Both the position numbers and the translations under genes were made by a program. From NCBI GenBank assembly GCA_029975055.1, contig JARKPU010000011.1, positions 1 to 40,149 on the forward strand: DNA of 40,149 nucleotides. Reading direction: 5' to 3'. The stretch is from Anaerolinea sp. (lineage in GTDB: Bacteria; Chloroflexota; Anaerolineae; Anaerolineales; Anaerolineaceae). Shown here in pieces: positions 14,264 to 22,128 of this stretch; the stretch's first letter is position 1, and the number at the start of each line of letters is the position of its first letter. The notes beneath the pieces are model-generated. The model was not told the origin of the DNA. It made no database searches and worked only from the letters and a program-made list of their open reading frames with translations.

Positions 14264-16267
14264 TTAATCGGTCAAATCATAAATCCAGAGCAGCACCGGG
14301 CGGTACACCCCCGGCACCTCCACCAGCTTGCCGCCGGGGTAGGCTTTCTGCAGCGCGTAGAGCTCCTCGACGCGGTGCGGGTAGAACACGTTCACCGAGC
14401 CGTCGGCGGGGGTCGGGCGGTCTTCGGTGGCGGGGAAACGGCAGTTGAACCCTTCTTTCCCCGGGGTGAGGTAGGGGAGCGAAGCGATGGAATCGAAGCC
14501 CATCTGCGGCTCGGCGTACATGCAGACGCGCGTTCCGGGGGGCATGTCGCGCACATAATCGGCCACGTAATTGGCCGTCATCGTGTTTTCATCGTAGAAC
14601 GAGCGGGGGATGTAATCGAGGAAATAATGGCGAAATTCACCCCAGCAGATGCCCGCCATCACCACCACCAGGAGCGCCGCCCAGGCCTTCTTCTGGCGCG
14701 GCCAGAGCTGCTCGAGCAGTTCCAGGCTGGCGATGAGCCCAAAGCCCACCAGCAGGGCCGCCGCGGGGGCCGCCGCCGGGTAACGCTGCGCGGCGGGCGC
14801 CTCCAGGCTGAGCGTGCCGGTGAGGGTGATCCACCCCAGCCAGCTGCCGAGCAGCCAGGCCTGGGCATAGTGCTTACGCACGAAGAGCAAGATGATGCCC
14901 AGGAAGAAGAAGACGGCCGGGATGGTGAGCAGCATCGGCGTCTTCGAGTCATACCAGGTACGGAAGCTGATATCCGTATAGACCTGCAAATTCAGCTTGA
15001 GCTGTTCCCACATCAGCCCGAGGCGCGTCATGCCGGTGCTCTGGGTGGTGTTGGCAAACCACTCCGGGCTGAGGCTCACCCGGTTCATCGGGGCCATGAA
15101 TTCATCGGGGTGGCGCAGGTAGAAAAGGCCGAGGGGGAGGAAGATCACCAGCGCCACCAGGGCCATGATGATCAGGTCGGGCAGCGAGCGCTTGAAGCGC
15201 GGCCAATCGCGGATGATCAGCCCGCCCAGGTAGAAGAGCACCGCCGCCACCAGCACGCGGCTGGAGGCATAAAAGAACTGGCTGAATCCCAGCGCCAGCC
15301 CCGCAAGGACGTAATAGGCGCGCTTTTCCTCGCGCCAGGCGCTCCACAAGAAGCCCAGCACGAGCACATAGAACAACCCGTCCCAGATGTTGTTGATCGA
15401 CAGGCGGCTGAACTGGATGTGATAATGCAGGAAGGCCAGGAAGAGCGCCGCCAGCAGGGCGGTGCGATGGTTGAAGATGCGCCGCGCAGCCAGGTAGAGC
15501 GCGCCCACGGTGAGTGTGCCGGCCAGCGCCGAGATGATGCGCGCGGCGGCGATCGTCCGCCCGAAGATGCGGATCGGCAGGGAGATGAACCAGAAGCTGA
15601 GGATGGGGTAAGAGAACGGCCCGGTGGCGAAGATGTTGGTAAGGCGCCCTTCGGCGGCTTCCACGCCGCCCAGGCCAAACGTCCCCTCATCGCCGTTCAT
15701 CACAATGGGCATGCCGCCCACGTTGTAGGCGCGCAGCGGCAGGGCCAGCAGCGTGAGCCCGGCGGCCCACAGGAGCGCCTTGCGCAGGTTTTGGCCCAGG
15801 CTGCTGCCTTCCTGCCAGGCCCCGGCAGTGACCATGACGACGCCGAGCAGGTAGCAGAGGATCGATTGGACGGGGTTTTTCATCAGCGCGTTGTCGCCAG
15901 CCAGGTAGGCGGCGGCAATCGAGAGGCCCAGCCCGCCCGCCAGGAGGAGCAATTGCCCGGGGCGCACGCGCAGGTATCCGGCCGGGATGGTGAGCAGGCT
16001 TTCGACGGTGGCCGGTTTGTTCACCAGCAGGCCACCCCCGGTGAAGAGCGCCAGCCCGGCGAGGATCAACCCGCCGGAGACCCAATCGCGGATGCCCTGC
16101 TCACGCATGATCTGCCCGGCGGCAACACAAGCCACGCCCAGGATGATTAAAAACGCGCTGACGCGCATCGAAGGGATTCGCCTGACCTGAGCCAGGCCGC
16201 GCCCGACGCCCCTGGCAGCCGTCTTAATCCATGCGGTAATGGGTGATTCGCCGTTCATGATGCTCAC
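14264..16267 (-). CDS. polytopic membrane glycosyltransferase, GT-C/GT39 (ArnT/PMT-like)
   Basis: A 667-residue protein with about 12 membrane helices. The first large loop after the N-terminal helices carries MNGDEGTFG with Asp193-Glu194, the acidic pair used by GT39/ArnT-type enzymes that transfer sugars from polyprenyl-phosphate donors. GPFSYPILSFWFISLPIRIFG and a following helix bundle (RIISALAGTLTVGALYLAARRIF) match the PMT_2 region. A soluble C-terminal domain (residues about 560-667) ends the protein. The GTG at 16267 has AGGA seven bases upstream and is preferred; the ATG at 16258 is the alternative. Donor and acceptor are unknown. Confidence 0.8.
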   Translation of the reverse strand: MSIMNGESPITAWIKTAARGVGRGLAQVRRIPSMRVSAFLIILGVACVAAGQIMREQGIRDWVSGGLILAGLALFTGGGLLVNKPATVESLLTIPAGYLRVRPGQLLLLAGGLGLSIAAAYLAGDNALMKNPVQSILCYLLGVVMVTAGAWQEGSSLGQNLRKALLWAAGLTLLALPLRAYNVGGMPIVMNGDEGTFGLGGVEAAEGRLTNIFATGPFSYPILSFWFISLPIRIFGRTIAAARIISALAGTLTVGALYLAARRIFNHRTALLAALFLAFLHYHIQFSRLSINNIWDGLFYVLVLGFLWSAWREEKRAYYVLAGLALGFSQFFYASSRVLVAAVLFYLGGLIIRDWPRFKRSLPDLIIMALVALVIFLPLGLFYLRHPDEFMAPMNRVSLSPEWFANTTQSTGMTRLGLMWEQLKLNLQVYTDISFRTWYDSKTPMLLTIPAVFFFLGIILLFVRKHYAQAWLLGSWLGWITLTGTLSLEAPAAQRYPAAAPAAALLVGFGLIASLELLEQLWPRQKKAWAALLVVVMAGICWGEFRHYFLDYIPRSFYDENTMTANYVADYVRDMPPGTRVCMYAEPQMGFDSIASLPYLTPGKEGFNCRFPATEDRPTPADGSVNVFYPHRVEELYALQKAYPGGKLVEVPGVYRPVLLWIYDLTD

Positions 16268-16329
16268 GGTGCGGTCCTGCTCCTCCCTGAACGCCCGACA
16301 CACTGCACCAGCCGAAACGATGCCAACTC

Positions 16330-16335
16330 ATTATA
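16330..16335 (-). promoter_or_regulatory. candidate -10 box for the GT39-like gene
   Basis: TATAAT is read on the minus strand inside the AT-rich gap, about 62 bases before the GTG at 16267. The surrounding ACTATAATGA is identical to the -10 region of the TetR gene near 28945. No good -35 box is seen. Confidence 0.4.
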
Positions 16336-16387
16336 GTGTAATTTTAATTGGTTCTTTCGCGGGCCGACTCGACGGCTTTGTAAGGTC

Positions 16388-18763
16388 TCAGCCCCGAGGG
16401 GCAGCTTTCGAGGATTTGAGGCGGCGGCGGCGCAGCCAGCGCAGGGCGAGAAAATCCAGCCCGGCTGCCAGCGCAATGACCGCCAGCAGGCCGGGGAGCC
16501 GTGCGCTGGCAATCGCGGGGGGCGCGCACGGGTCTCCCTGCGGAAAGGCGGAGGGGGTGTACCAGACGGAGAAGCGCGGCTGGCCGTCCAGCGTGCGCTG
16601 GTAACAGCGCCGCTTGCCGGCCGATTGCATGGCAGCCCGGACGGCGGGCGAGAGGCCGGCGGGCAGGGAGGGCGTTTCGATCACCACGGTGTTGTTCCTG
16701 GCGGCCAGCTCAAGCGCAGGCTGGGGGAGCGGCCCCGAAAGGTCGGCATCGATGATCGCGCTGCCCGCGAGCCATTGCGGGTAGATGCGCTGGAAGAGTG
16801 TGAAGCCCTCGACCCCCCAGGTGGAATCCGAGAGGAACAGGAAGGTGCGCGGCTCGTGCGGGGCCTGACGCGCCAGGTTTTGCACCAGGCGCATGAAGAG
16901 CACCTCCACCGATTGCACGCTGGTGTTACGGATGCCGTTCAGCCAGTAAGCCCCGGCCAGGTTGAGCAGCAGGATCACCGCCAATGCAGCCGCCCAGCCG
17001 CGCCGCCCAGCGCCGAAGCGCTCCAGCAGCCATTCCAGCCCCAAAGCGGTGAAGCCCGCAAACCACGGCAGGAGCATGAACATGCGCGTGACAGGCGGGA
17101 AGGGGCGGTCATGGCTGGCGCCCGCCAGGAGGAGCATGAGGGCAAAACCCGCCAGCCAGGCGGCGAGGAAGCGCGAGCGCCGCAGCCAGCCCGCCGCGGC
17201 GGCCAGGCCAAGCCAGGCCAGCCCCGCGCTGAGCGGGTCAAGGTAGGCCGAGACGACAAAATGGCTCTCTTCGGGGATGGCCCAGCCGGAAAAGAACGCG
17301 TAACGCAGGTTCACGGCCAGATGAGCCGCCAGCGCGCCCCAGCTTTGCACCAGTTCCGGGGTGTAATAGACGGTTCCGGCTTTCAAGGTGCCCCAAAAGC
17401 GCGGCTGGGCGAGCATGGGCAGGGCCAGCAGGGCAGCCGCAGTAAAGAAGCAGGCCCAGCCTGCGAGCGCCTTGCGGCCGGCGGGCGTGTAGAAAACCGG
17501 CAGCAGCACCAGCGGCAGCGGAAGGATATAGAGCGCGGCCGGGTACACGTAAAAACACAGGCCGCAGGCCAGCCCAAGGCCCGCGCAGGCCGCCAGGCTG
17601 CGCGCCCGCGCCACCCACCCCAGGCACGCCAACACCAGGGCGAGCATAAAGTACGCCTGCAGGTTGTTATATCCGATCTTGGAAAACCCCAGCAGGTAGG
17701 AGGAGCAGGCCAGGCAGAAGGCGGCGGTCAGCGCGGCGCGGCGCGAGAAGACTGCGGTGAAGAACGAGTAGCAGAGCGGCACCGCCAGGGCACACAGGAA
17801 CGGGTTGAGCGAGCGCCAGCCAAAGTTGTACACCCCGAAAACCTTCATCCAGGCTGCTTGCAGGGCGGTGGAAAAGAACGGGTGCGCCCCATACACCGCG
17901 CAGCACTCGAACAGGCGGCGGGCCGCCCGGGCCAGCGGCAGGGCGGCGTATTCGCTCGCCAGGTTGTAGAAGGCGAATTCGTCGCCAATGACGGTGAAGA
18001 GCCAGTGATCGAGGTTAATCAAGGCCGCGCCGAGCGCCAGCCAGAAGAGCCACGCCCCGGCAGGGATGCGGCGGCGCACGAAAGCCACCAGCCCCGCCGC
18101 CGCGCCAAGGGGGACGAGGCCCAGCCAGAGGGAGGCGCTCGCCGACCCGGAGAGGTAGAAAAAGTATAGCAGCGCCGCGGTGAAGAACAGCGCCGGCAGG
18201 AACCACCCCAGCGCACGCCGCACCCGGGCGAGAGCGGCTGAGGCAGGCTGCGAGCGCAGCGCAAGCCCGGCCAGCATGAGCAGCAAGAGCGCCGGAAGTT
18301 CCACGCCCGGCAGACGGCGCCTTGCCAGGCAGACGGCCGCATCAAAGAGCAAGGCCGCGCCGCCCGCTGCAACCAGCAGCCAGGCAATGCGCCCCTGCAG
18401 CCTGGAAATTTGCCCTGCGCTTTGAGGTTCACCAGCCGGTGCGGCGGCGGGGAAAGGCGGCCGGTCTTTGAGCGCAAAAATCAACGCCGCCGATCCAACC
18501 AGGCAGACGGCGGCGAAAAGGGTGAAGGCATCGAGGCCGACAAGAGAATCGAGGCCGTCGCCGTACCAGCGGCCCCAAAAGATCCAGCTCGCCGGCAGCA
18601 GGGCCAGCAGCGCGGCCGCCGCCGCCAGCCAGAGCGTGTGTATCTTTTTCTCTACATTGTGGGGCTTGCCCCATAATTTTGAGAGGAATTGAGACACGCT
18701 CGCCAACCACCTTGAAGAGCGGCTCGGGGTTGCGGCGGGCGGTGCGGGGCGGCTTTCTGGCAC
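16388..18763 (-). CDS. large polytopic membrane glycosyltransferase, GT39-like, with a repeat-derived N-terminal segment
   Basis: A 791-residue protein with about 16 hydrophobic helices. After the N-terminal third, VIGDEFAFYNLASEYA contains Asp261-Glu262 in the position of the GT39 acidic pair. It is followed by HPFFSTALQAAWMKVFGVYNFGWRSLN and a helix bundle typical of PMT_2 enzymes. The GTG at 18763 is chosen because GGGGGG lies six bases upstream and no start codon occurs between it and the first membrane helix. Consequently residues 26-40 (FLSKLWGKPHNVEKK) are encoded by a copy of a dispersed palindromic repeat. The C-terminus ends in a helix plus a basic tail. The substrate is unknown. 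Confidence 0.75.
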   Translation of the reverse strand: MPESRPAPPAATPSRSSRWLASVSQFLSKLWGKPHNVEKKIHTLWLAAAAALLALLPASWIFWGRWYGDGLDSLVGLDAFTLFAAVCLVGSAALIFALKDRPPFPAAAPAGEPQSAGQISRLQGRIAWLLVAAGGAALLFDAAVCLARRRLPGVELPALLLLMLAGLALRSQPASAALARVRRALGWFLPALFFTAALLYFFYLSGSASASLWLGLVPLGAAAGLVAFVRRRIPAGAWLFWLALGAALINLDHWLFTVIGDEFAFYNLASEYAALPLARAARRLFECCAVYGAHPFFSTALQAAWMKVFGVYNFGWRSLNPFLCALAVPLCYSFFTAVFSRRAALTAAFCLACSSYLLGFSKIGYNNLQAYFMLALVLACLGWVARARSLAACAGLGLACGLCFYVYPAALYILPLPLVLLPVFYTPAGRKALAGWACFFTAAALLALPMLAQPRFWGTLKAGTVYYTPELVQSWGALAAHLAVNLRYAFFSGWAIPEESHFVVSAYLDPLSAGLAWLGLAAAAGWLRRSRFLAAWLAGFALMLLLAGASHDRPFPPVTRMFMLLPWFAGFTALGLEWLLERFGAGRRGWAAALAVILLLNLAGAYWLNGIRNTSVQSVEVLFMRLVQNLARQAPHEPRTFLFLSDSTWGVEGFTLFQRIYPQWLAGSAIIDADLSGPLPQPALELAARNNTVVIETPSLPAGLSPAVRAAMQSAGKRRCYQRTLDGQPRFSVWYTPSAFPQGDPCAPPAIASARLPGLLAVIALAAGLDFLALRWLRRRRLKSSKAAPRG
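18645..18688. repeat. dispersed ~44-bp palindromic repeat, copy 2, inside a coding region
   Basis: Centred on GGGGCTTGCCCC (18661-18672). In reverse complement it shares the core ATGGGGCAAGCCCCACAAT with the copy at 22050-22091 and most outer positions. The arms pair over about 22 bases with several mismatches and wobble pairs. It falls within codons 26-40 of the glycosyltransferase at 16388-18763. Confidence 0.65.
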
Positions 18764-18785
18764 GGGTTTCCCCCCGGTGCAAAGC

Positions 18786-18807
18786 GGGCGCCCCCCAGGG
18801 GGCGCCC
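18786..18807 (-). terminator. GC-rich stem-loop after gatA
   Basis: GGGCGCCCC and GGGGCGCCC form a perfect 9-bp stem around a 4-base loop, 10 bases after the gatA stop codon. There is only a short T-run (GCTTT) downstream on this strand. It may separate gatCA from the following glycosyltransferase gene, which starts 23 bases on. Confidence 0.5.
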
Positions 18808-18816
18808 AACCGTAGT

Positions 18817-20400
18817 TTACCTGAGCACCTGCGGCCTGACGGCGCGCCAGGCATCGCCCTCGGTGGCGCGCTCGTAGGCGCGGCCGATGCGCAGCAGGGT
18901 GGCCTCGGAGAAATCCGGCCCGAGCAGCTGGATGCCCAGCGGCAGGCCGTCGCCGCTCAGCCCGGCCGGCAGTGTGAGGCCCGGCACGCCCGCGTGGTTG
19001 GCGGGCACGGTGAGCTGGTCGGCATACTGCATCAACACCGAATCGCCATAGACCGCCTGCATGCCAAAGGCGGGCGTGGGCGTGGTGGGGGTGAGCAGCG
19101 CGTCCAGGCGGTAAGGGCCGTGCGGGTCGAAGGCAATTTCAAAATCGCGGCGGATCATGCTGCGCACGCTCAACGCGCGCCGGTAATACTGCGCCGAGTA
19201 CTGCGCCGCAGACACATACATGCCCATCAGGATGCGCAGCTTGGGCTGCGGGCCGAAACCCTGCCCGCGCGAGCGCTTATAAAGCAGGCGCAGGTCGTCC
19301 ACCGGTTCGGGAGCGCGGTAGCCATACTTGACGCCGTCATAACGGTGCAGGTTCGAAGCCGCCTCGACCCGGCTGATGACGAAGAAGACCGGGATGCCGT
19401 GGCGCGTGTTGGGCATAGGCACATCTTCGATGATTTCCGCGCCCTGCGCCCTGAGCAGTTCGGCGGCCCGCCGCACGGGGGCAGCCACCTCTTCGGGGAC
19501 GGGCCGTTCCTCAAAGCCGCCGTCTGGGGTGGGGATGGTGATGCGCATATAATCGGGCGAGAGGCCGATGCGCAGGCCCTTCACGCCCCGTTCGAGCGCC
19601 GCAGTGTAATCATCCACCGGCGCGGTGGCGGTGGTGGCGTCGCGCGGGTCGGGCCCGGCAATCACCCCCAGCATCAGCGCGGCGTCGCCCACATCTCTGG
19701 CGAGCGGGCCGGGGCAATCGAGCGAGGAGGCAAAGGCGATCAGCCCGTAGCGCGAGACGCGCCCATAAGTAGGCTTGACGCCCACCACGCCGCAGAAGGC
19801 AGCCGGCTGGCGGATCGACCCGGCCGTGTCGGTGCCGAGGCTGAGCGGGCCTTCTCCGGCAGCCACCGCCGCGGCGCTTCCGCCCGAAGAGCCGCCCGGA
19901 ACGCGCGAGGTATCCCAGGGGTTGCGCGGGCTGGGCTGGAAGGCCGTGGACTCGTTCGAGGAGCCGAAGGTAAATTCATCCAGGTTGACTTTGCCGAGCA
20001 TCACGCCGCCTGCGGCCTCGAGGCGTTCAACGGGCGTGGCGGTGTAGGGCGCAGTGAAGTTGGCCAGGATGCGCGAAGCCGCGGTGGTGGGCGTTCCGCG
20101 CACACAGAAAACATCCTTGACGGTGAACGGAATGCCCGCCAGGGGGCCGGGGTCTTCGCCGGCGGCCAGCCTGGAATCAATAGCCTTGGCCTGGGCCAGG
20201 GCGCGCTCGTCGGTAAGCGTGATGAAGGCATGCACTTTGCGGCGGTCTTCATCGCTCAGCGGGGCGGGGTCGGGCGTGCCGGGGCGGCCATCGACCGCGC
20301 CGACGCGCTCGAGGGTGGATGCGAGGATTTCCACCGCCGAGGTCTTGCGCGCCCTCAGCAGAGCCGAAAGCTCGCGGGCGGTCAGGTCACACAGTTCCAT
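18817..20400 (-). CDS. gatA: Asp-tRNA(Asn)/Glu-tRNA(Gln) amidotransferase subunit A
   Basis: A 527-residue amidase-signature protein. The Ser-cisSer-Lys triad is visible: Lys95 in GIPFTVKDVF, Ser171 in GGSSGGSAAA and Ser195 in TDTAGSIRQP, followed by GVVGVKPTYGRVSRYGLIAFASSLD, which is diagnostic of GatA rather than a generic amidase. It releases ammonia from glutamine for GatB to amidate mischarged tRNA. It is slightly longer than typical GatA (about 485), with extra residues near 35-55 and 220-260. The identification is supported by gatC five bases upstream on the same strand; gatB is not in the window. Confidence 0.92.
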   Translation of the reverse strand: MELCDLTARELSALLRARKTSAVEILASTLERVGAVDGRPGTPDPAPLSDEDRRKVHAFITLTDERALAQAKAIDSRLAAGEDPGPLAGIPFTVKDVFCVRGTPTTAASRILANFTAPYTATPVERLEAAGGVMLGKVNLDEFTFGSSNESTAFQPSPRNPWDTSRVPGGSSGGSAAAVAAGEGPLSLGTDTAGSIRQPAAFCGVVGVKPTYGRVSRYGLIAFASSLDCPGPLARDVGDAALMLGVIAGPDPRDATTATAPVDDYTAALERGVKGLRIGLSPDYMRITIPTPDGGFEERPVPEEVAAPVRRAAELLRAQGAEIIEDVPMPNTRHGIPVFFVISRVEAASNLHRYDGVKYGYRAPEPVDDLRLLYKRSRGQGFGPQPKLRILMGMYVSAAQYSAQYYRRALSVRSMIRRDFEIAFDPHGPYRLDALLTPTTPTPAFGMQAVYGDSVLMQYADQLTVPANHAGVPGLTLPAGLSGDGLPLGIQLLGPDFSEATLLRIGRAYERATEGDAWRAVRPQVLR

Positions 20401-20405
20401 GCGGG

Positions 20406-20726
20406 CTACTCCAGTTTGGTGTGCGGGATATCCGGGACGACGATGTAGCCTTCTTCGACCTGGGGGGCCTGGGCAAGGATTTCCTCAGGGTTGGGGCAGG
20501 CCTGCCAGGTATCTTCACGCGGCGCCTGGCTGATGGCGGCCGTATACGCCACCCCGTGCGAGGTGACCGGCAGAGTCTCATCGAGCGGGATGGCCTCCAG
20601 CTCATGGATGGCTTGAAGCTGGTGGTTGAGCTGCCCGCGGATATACTCGGCCTCTTCGGGGCTCAGCTCCAGGGCGGCCAAATCCACCAGGTGGGCAAAC
20701 AATTCGGGGGTGATCGCGTCGCTCAT
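20406..20726 (-). CDS. gatC: Asp-tRNA(Asn)/Glu-tRNA(Gln) amidotransferase subunit C
   Basis: A 106-residue protein with the GatC pattern: HLVDLAALELSPEEAEYIRGQLNHQLQAIHELEAIPLDETLPV, and the C-terminal segment ending GYIVVPDIPHTKLE, which matches the family's V-x-x-PK/H-V/T-x-E end. GatC wraps around GatA and helps position it on GatB. The ATG at 20726 is preceded by CCAAAGGACCC. The gene is transcribed from a near-consensus promoter at 20763-20790 and runs into gatA after five bases. Confidence 0.92.
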   Translation of the reverse strand: MSDAITPELFAHLVDLAALELSPEEAEYIRGQLNHQLQAIHELEAIPLDETLPVTSHGVAYTAAISQAPREDTWQACPNPEEILAQAPQVEEGYIVVPDIPHTKLE

Positions 20727-20762
20727 GGGTCCTTTGGAAAGGCTGTTGGGGATCTTTGGGTG

Positions 20763-20790
20763 AGTATATCCGAGAATGGGAAACTGTCAA
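20763..20790 (-). promoter_or_regulatory. sigma-70-type promoter of gatCA
   Basis: Read on the minus strand, TTGACA (20785-20790) and TATACT (20763-20768) are separated by 16 bases. This is the best consensus promoter in the window. The transcript would start near 20756, about 30 bases before the gatC ATG. Confidence 0.7.
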
Positions 20791-20837
20791 TAACAGGTTT
20801 GGCCTGACCGGGCCGTTCGCTACATCCGGCTATACGC

Positions 20838-20879
20838 AGCGGCCTGCCGCTCGCGCCGGGCGGTTGGCTTGAGCCGCCC
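20838..20879. other. two small GC-rich inverted repeats in the gatC-thioredoxin gap
   Basis: AGCGGC-CT-GCCGCT (20838-20851) and GGGCGG...CCGCCC (20858-20863 with 20874-20879) lie side by side between the divergent promoters. They could be protein-binding sites or remnants of a repeat. Nothing decides between these. Confidence 0.3.
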
Positions 20880-20928
20880 GCGAGGCTTCATTGGATTAAC
20901 CCCCTGGTCGATTTGGTTCCGATTCCGA

Positions 20929-20934
20929 TATAAT
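20929..20934 (+). promoter_or_regulatory. candidate -10 box for the thioredoxin-TPR gene
   Basis: TATAAT lies 42 bases before the ATG at 20976. No -35 box with suitable spacing is evident. The AT-rich patch stands out from the GC-rich gap. Confidence 0.45.
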
Positions 20935-20975
20935 TCTAATAAGCCGGGTGTATAGTAGGCTGAGGAGTGAAGCGT

Positions 20976-21809
20976 ATGGCCTCTGAATTTATCGTTGATG
21001 TTAGTGAAACCGATTTCGAATTTGAGGTGCTGGTCTATTCCCAGAACAACCCCGTGGTGGTGGACTTCTGGGCGCCCTGGTGCCAGCCCTGCAAGGCCCT
21101 CACCCCGCTGCTCGAGAAGCTCGCCGAAGAGGCGGTGGGGGCCTTCCGCCTGGCGCGTGTGAATGTGGACGAGAACCCCAACCTGGCGGTGCGATACGGC
21201 GTGCGCAGCATCCCCACGGTGAAGGCCTTTTCGCAGGGGCAGGCGGTGGCCGAGTTCGTCGGCCTGCAGCCTGAAGCGCGCATCCGTGAATTCCTCACCC
21301 GCTTGCTGCCGCCTTCAAAGACGGCCCTCGCGCTCGAAAAAGGCCAAAGCCTGCTCGGCGAGCAGGATTGGGCCGCTGCCGAGCGCCTGTTCCGCGAGCT
21401 GGCAACCGAAGAGCCGCGCATGCCTGCCGTCCAGCTGGGGCTGCTCAAAGCCGTGCTGGCCCAGGGTCGCGGCGAAGAAGGGCTGGCCTTGCTGCGCGAC
21501 TTTCCGCCCAGCCGCGAGTTCATGACCGCCGAAAAGCTGCGCCCGCTGGCTGAAAGCCTGGTGCAGTTCGAGAAGGGCCAGCTCCCCGATGAAAACGAGC
21601 TGGATGCCACCTTCCGCAACAGCCTGCGCCTGGCCCGGCGCGGCAACCTCGAAGCCGCCATGGACGGCCTGCTGGATATCCTGCGCCAAAACAAACGCTA
21701 CCGCTCCGACCGGGCGCGCCTGGTGCTGCTCGGCATTTTGGAGCTGTACAACCTGGATGACCCCACCGCGCGCCAATACCGCAACGAGCTGAGTTCGGTG
21801 ATGTTCTAA
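20976..21809 (+). CDS. thioredoxin-domain protein with TPR-like C-terminus (CnoX/YbbN-like)
   Basis: A 277-residue protein. The N-terminal thioredoxin domain (residues 1-110) has DFWAPWCQPCK with Cys36/Cys39 and the cis-Pro motif YGVRSIPTV. The rest is helical with TPR-like spacing (LFRELATEEPRMPAVQLGLLKAVLAQGRGEEGLALLRDF) and an end typical of the YbbN co-chaperone (RNSLRLARRGNLEAAMDGLLDILRQNKRY..DRARLVLLGILELY). Such chaperedoxins hold unfolded proteins and protect their cysteines. E. coli CnoX lacks a reducing CxxC, while this one retains CQPC. The ATG at 20976, with GGAG eight bases upstream, is preferred to the GTG at 20967. Confidence 0.88.
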   Translation: MASEFIVDVSETDFEFEVLVYSQNNPVVVDFWAPWCQPCKALTPLLEKLAEEAVGAFRLARVNVDENPNLAVRYGVRSIPTVKAFSQGQAVAEFVGLQPEARIREFLTRLLPPSKTALALEKGQSLLGEQDWAAAERLFRELATEEPRMPAVQLGLLKAVLAQGRGEEGLALLRDFPPSREFMTAEKLRPLAESLVQFEKGQLPDENELDATFRNSLRLARRGNLEAAMDGLLDILRQNKRYRSDRARLVLLGILELYNLDDPTARQYRNELSSVMF

Positions 21810-21839
21810 CGGCGCCGGGTTCACCCTCAAACCCGCCCG

Positions 21840-21881
21840 AAGCCTGCCTTTACCGCCTGAAGAACCTGCGAAGGCAGGCTT
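21840..21881 (+). terminator. stem-loop after the thioredoxin-TPR gene
   Basis: An 11-bp perfect stem (AAGCCTGCCTT, 21840-21850; 21871-21881) with a 20-base loop and a GCGCGTTTT tail lies 30 bases after the stop codon. The remainder of the 319-bp gap to 22129 holds a weak promoter candidate and a palindromic repeat. Confidence 0.5.
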
Positions 21882-21955
21882 TGCGCGTTTTCGGCGGTGG
21901 TTTCAATCGTCAGGGGGCAGAACGCCTCCGGCCATGCCGAACCTCCGCTTTCATA

Positions 21956-21982
21956 TTTACAAATCCACCAATCCGTTATAAG
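21956..21982 (+). promoter_or_regulatory. weak promoter candidate upstream of the ketopantoate reductase-like gene
   Basis: TTTACA (21956-21961) and TATAAG (21977-21982) with a 15-base spacer, shorter than ideal. The transcript would carry the palindromic repeat at 22050-22091 in its leader. Confidence 0.3.
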
Positions 21983-22049
21983 CTTGAGGGGATGAGGAAC
22001 GGCCGAAAGCGCTTTGGCTTTTTGGTTTACCTGCCGATAGCGTTTCAAT

Positions 22050-22091
22050 TTTTCTGTAAATTGTGGGGCAAGCCCCACGATTTGCAGAAAA
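22050..22091. repeat. dispersed 42-bp palindromic repeat, copy 3 (best-paired copy)
   Basis: Left arm TTTTCTGTAAATTGTGGGGC (22050-22069) pairs with 22072-22091 over 20 bases. There are only two G-T wobbles and the two arms are separated by two bases. It lies about 40 bases before the ketopantoate reductase-like start codon. It is related to the sequences at 14201-14242 and 18645-18688. Confidence 0.7.
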
Positions 22092-22128
22092 TGATTTGCA
22101 CGATCGACCTGCATGCAGGGAGGGTGTG

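Noticed and set aside
14375..16150. 591-codon plus-strand frame opposite the GT39-like gene
   Set aside because: Low-complexity Glu/Gln/His/Arg-rich translation caused by third-position GC bias on the opposite strand.
16625..18169. 514-codon plus-strand frame opposite the 791-residue glycosyltransferase
   Set aside because: Same shadow pattern with no hydrophobic segments or motifs.
18679..20448. 589-codon plus-strand frame opposite gatA
   Set aside because: gatA/gatC on the minus strand are unambiguous; this frame has no recognisable domain.
22108..22119. CCTGCATGCAGG hairpin regulating the reductase start
   Set aside because: A perfect palindrome with no room for a loop cannot form a useful RNA hairpin; it might be a protein site but nothing supports that.
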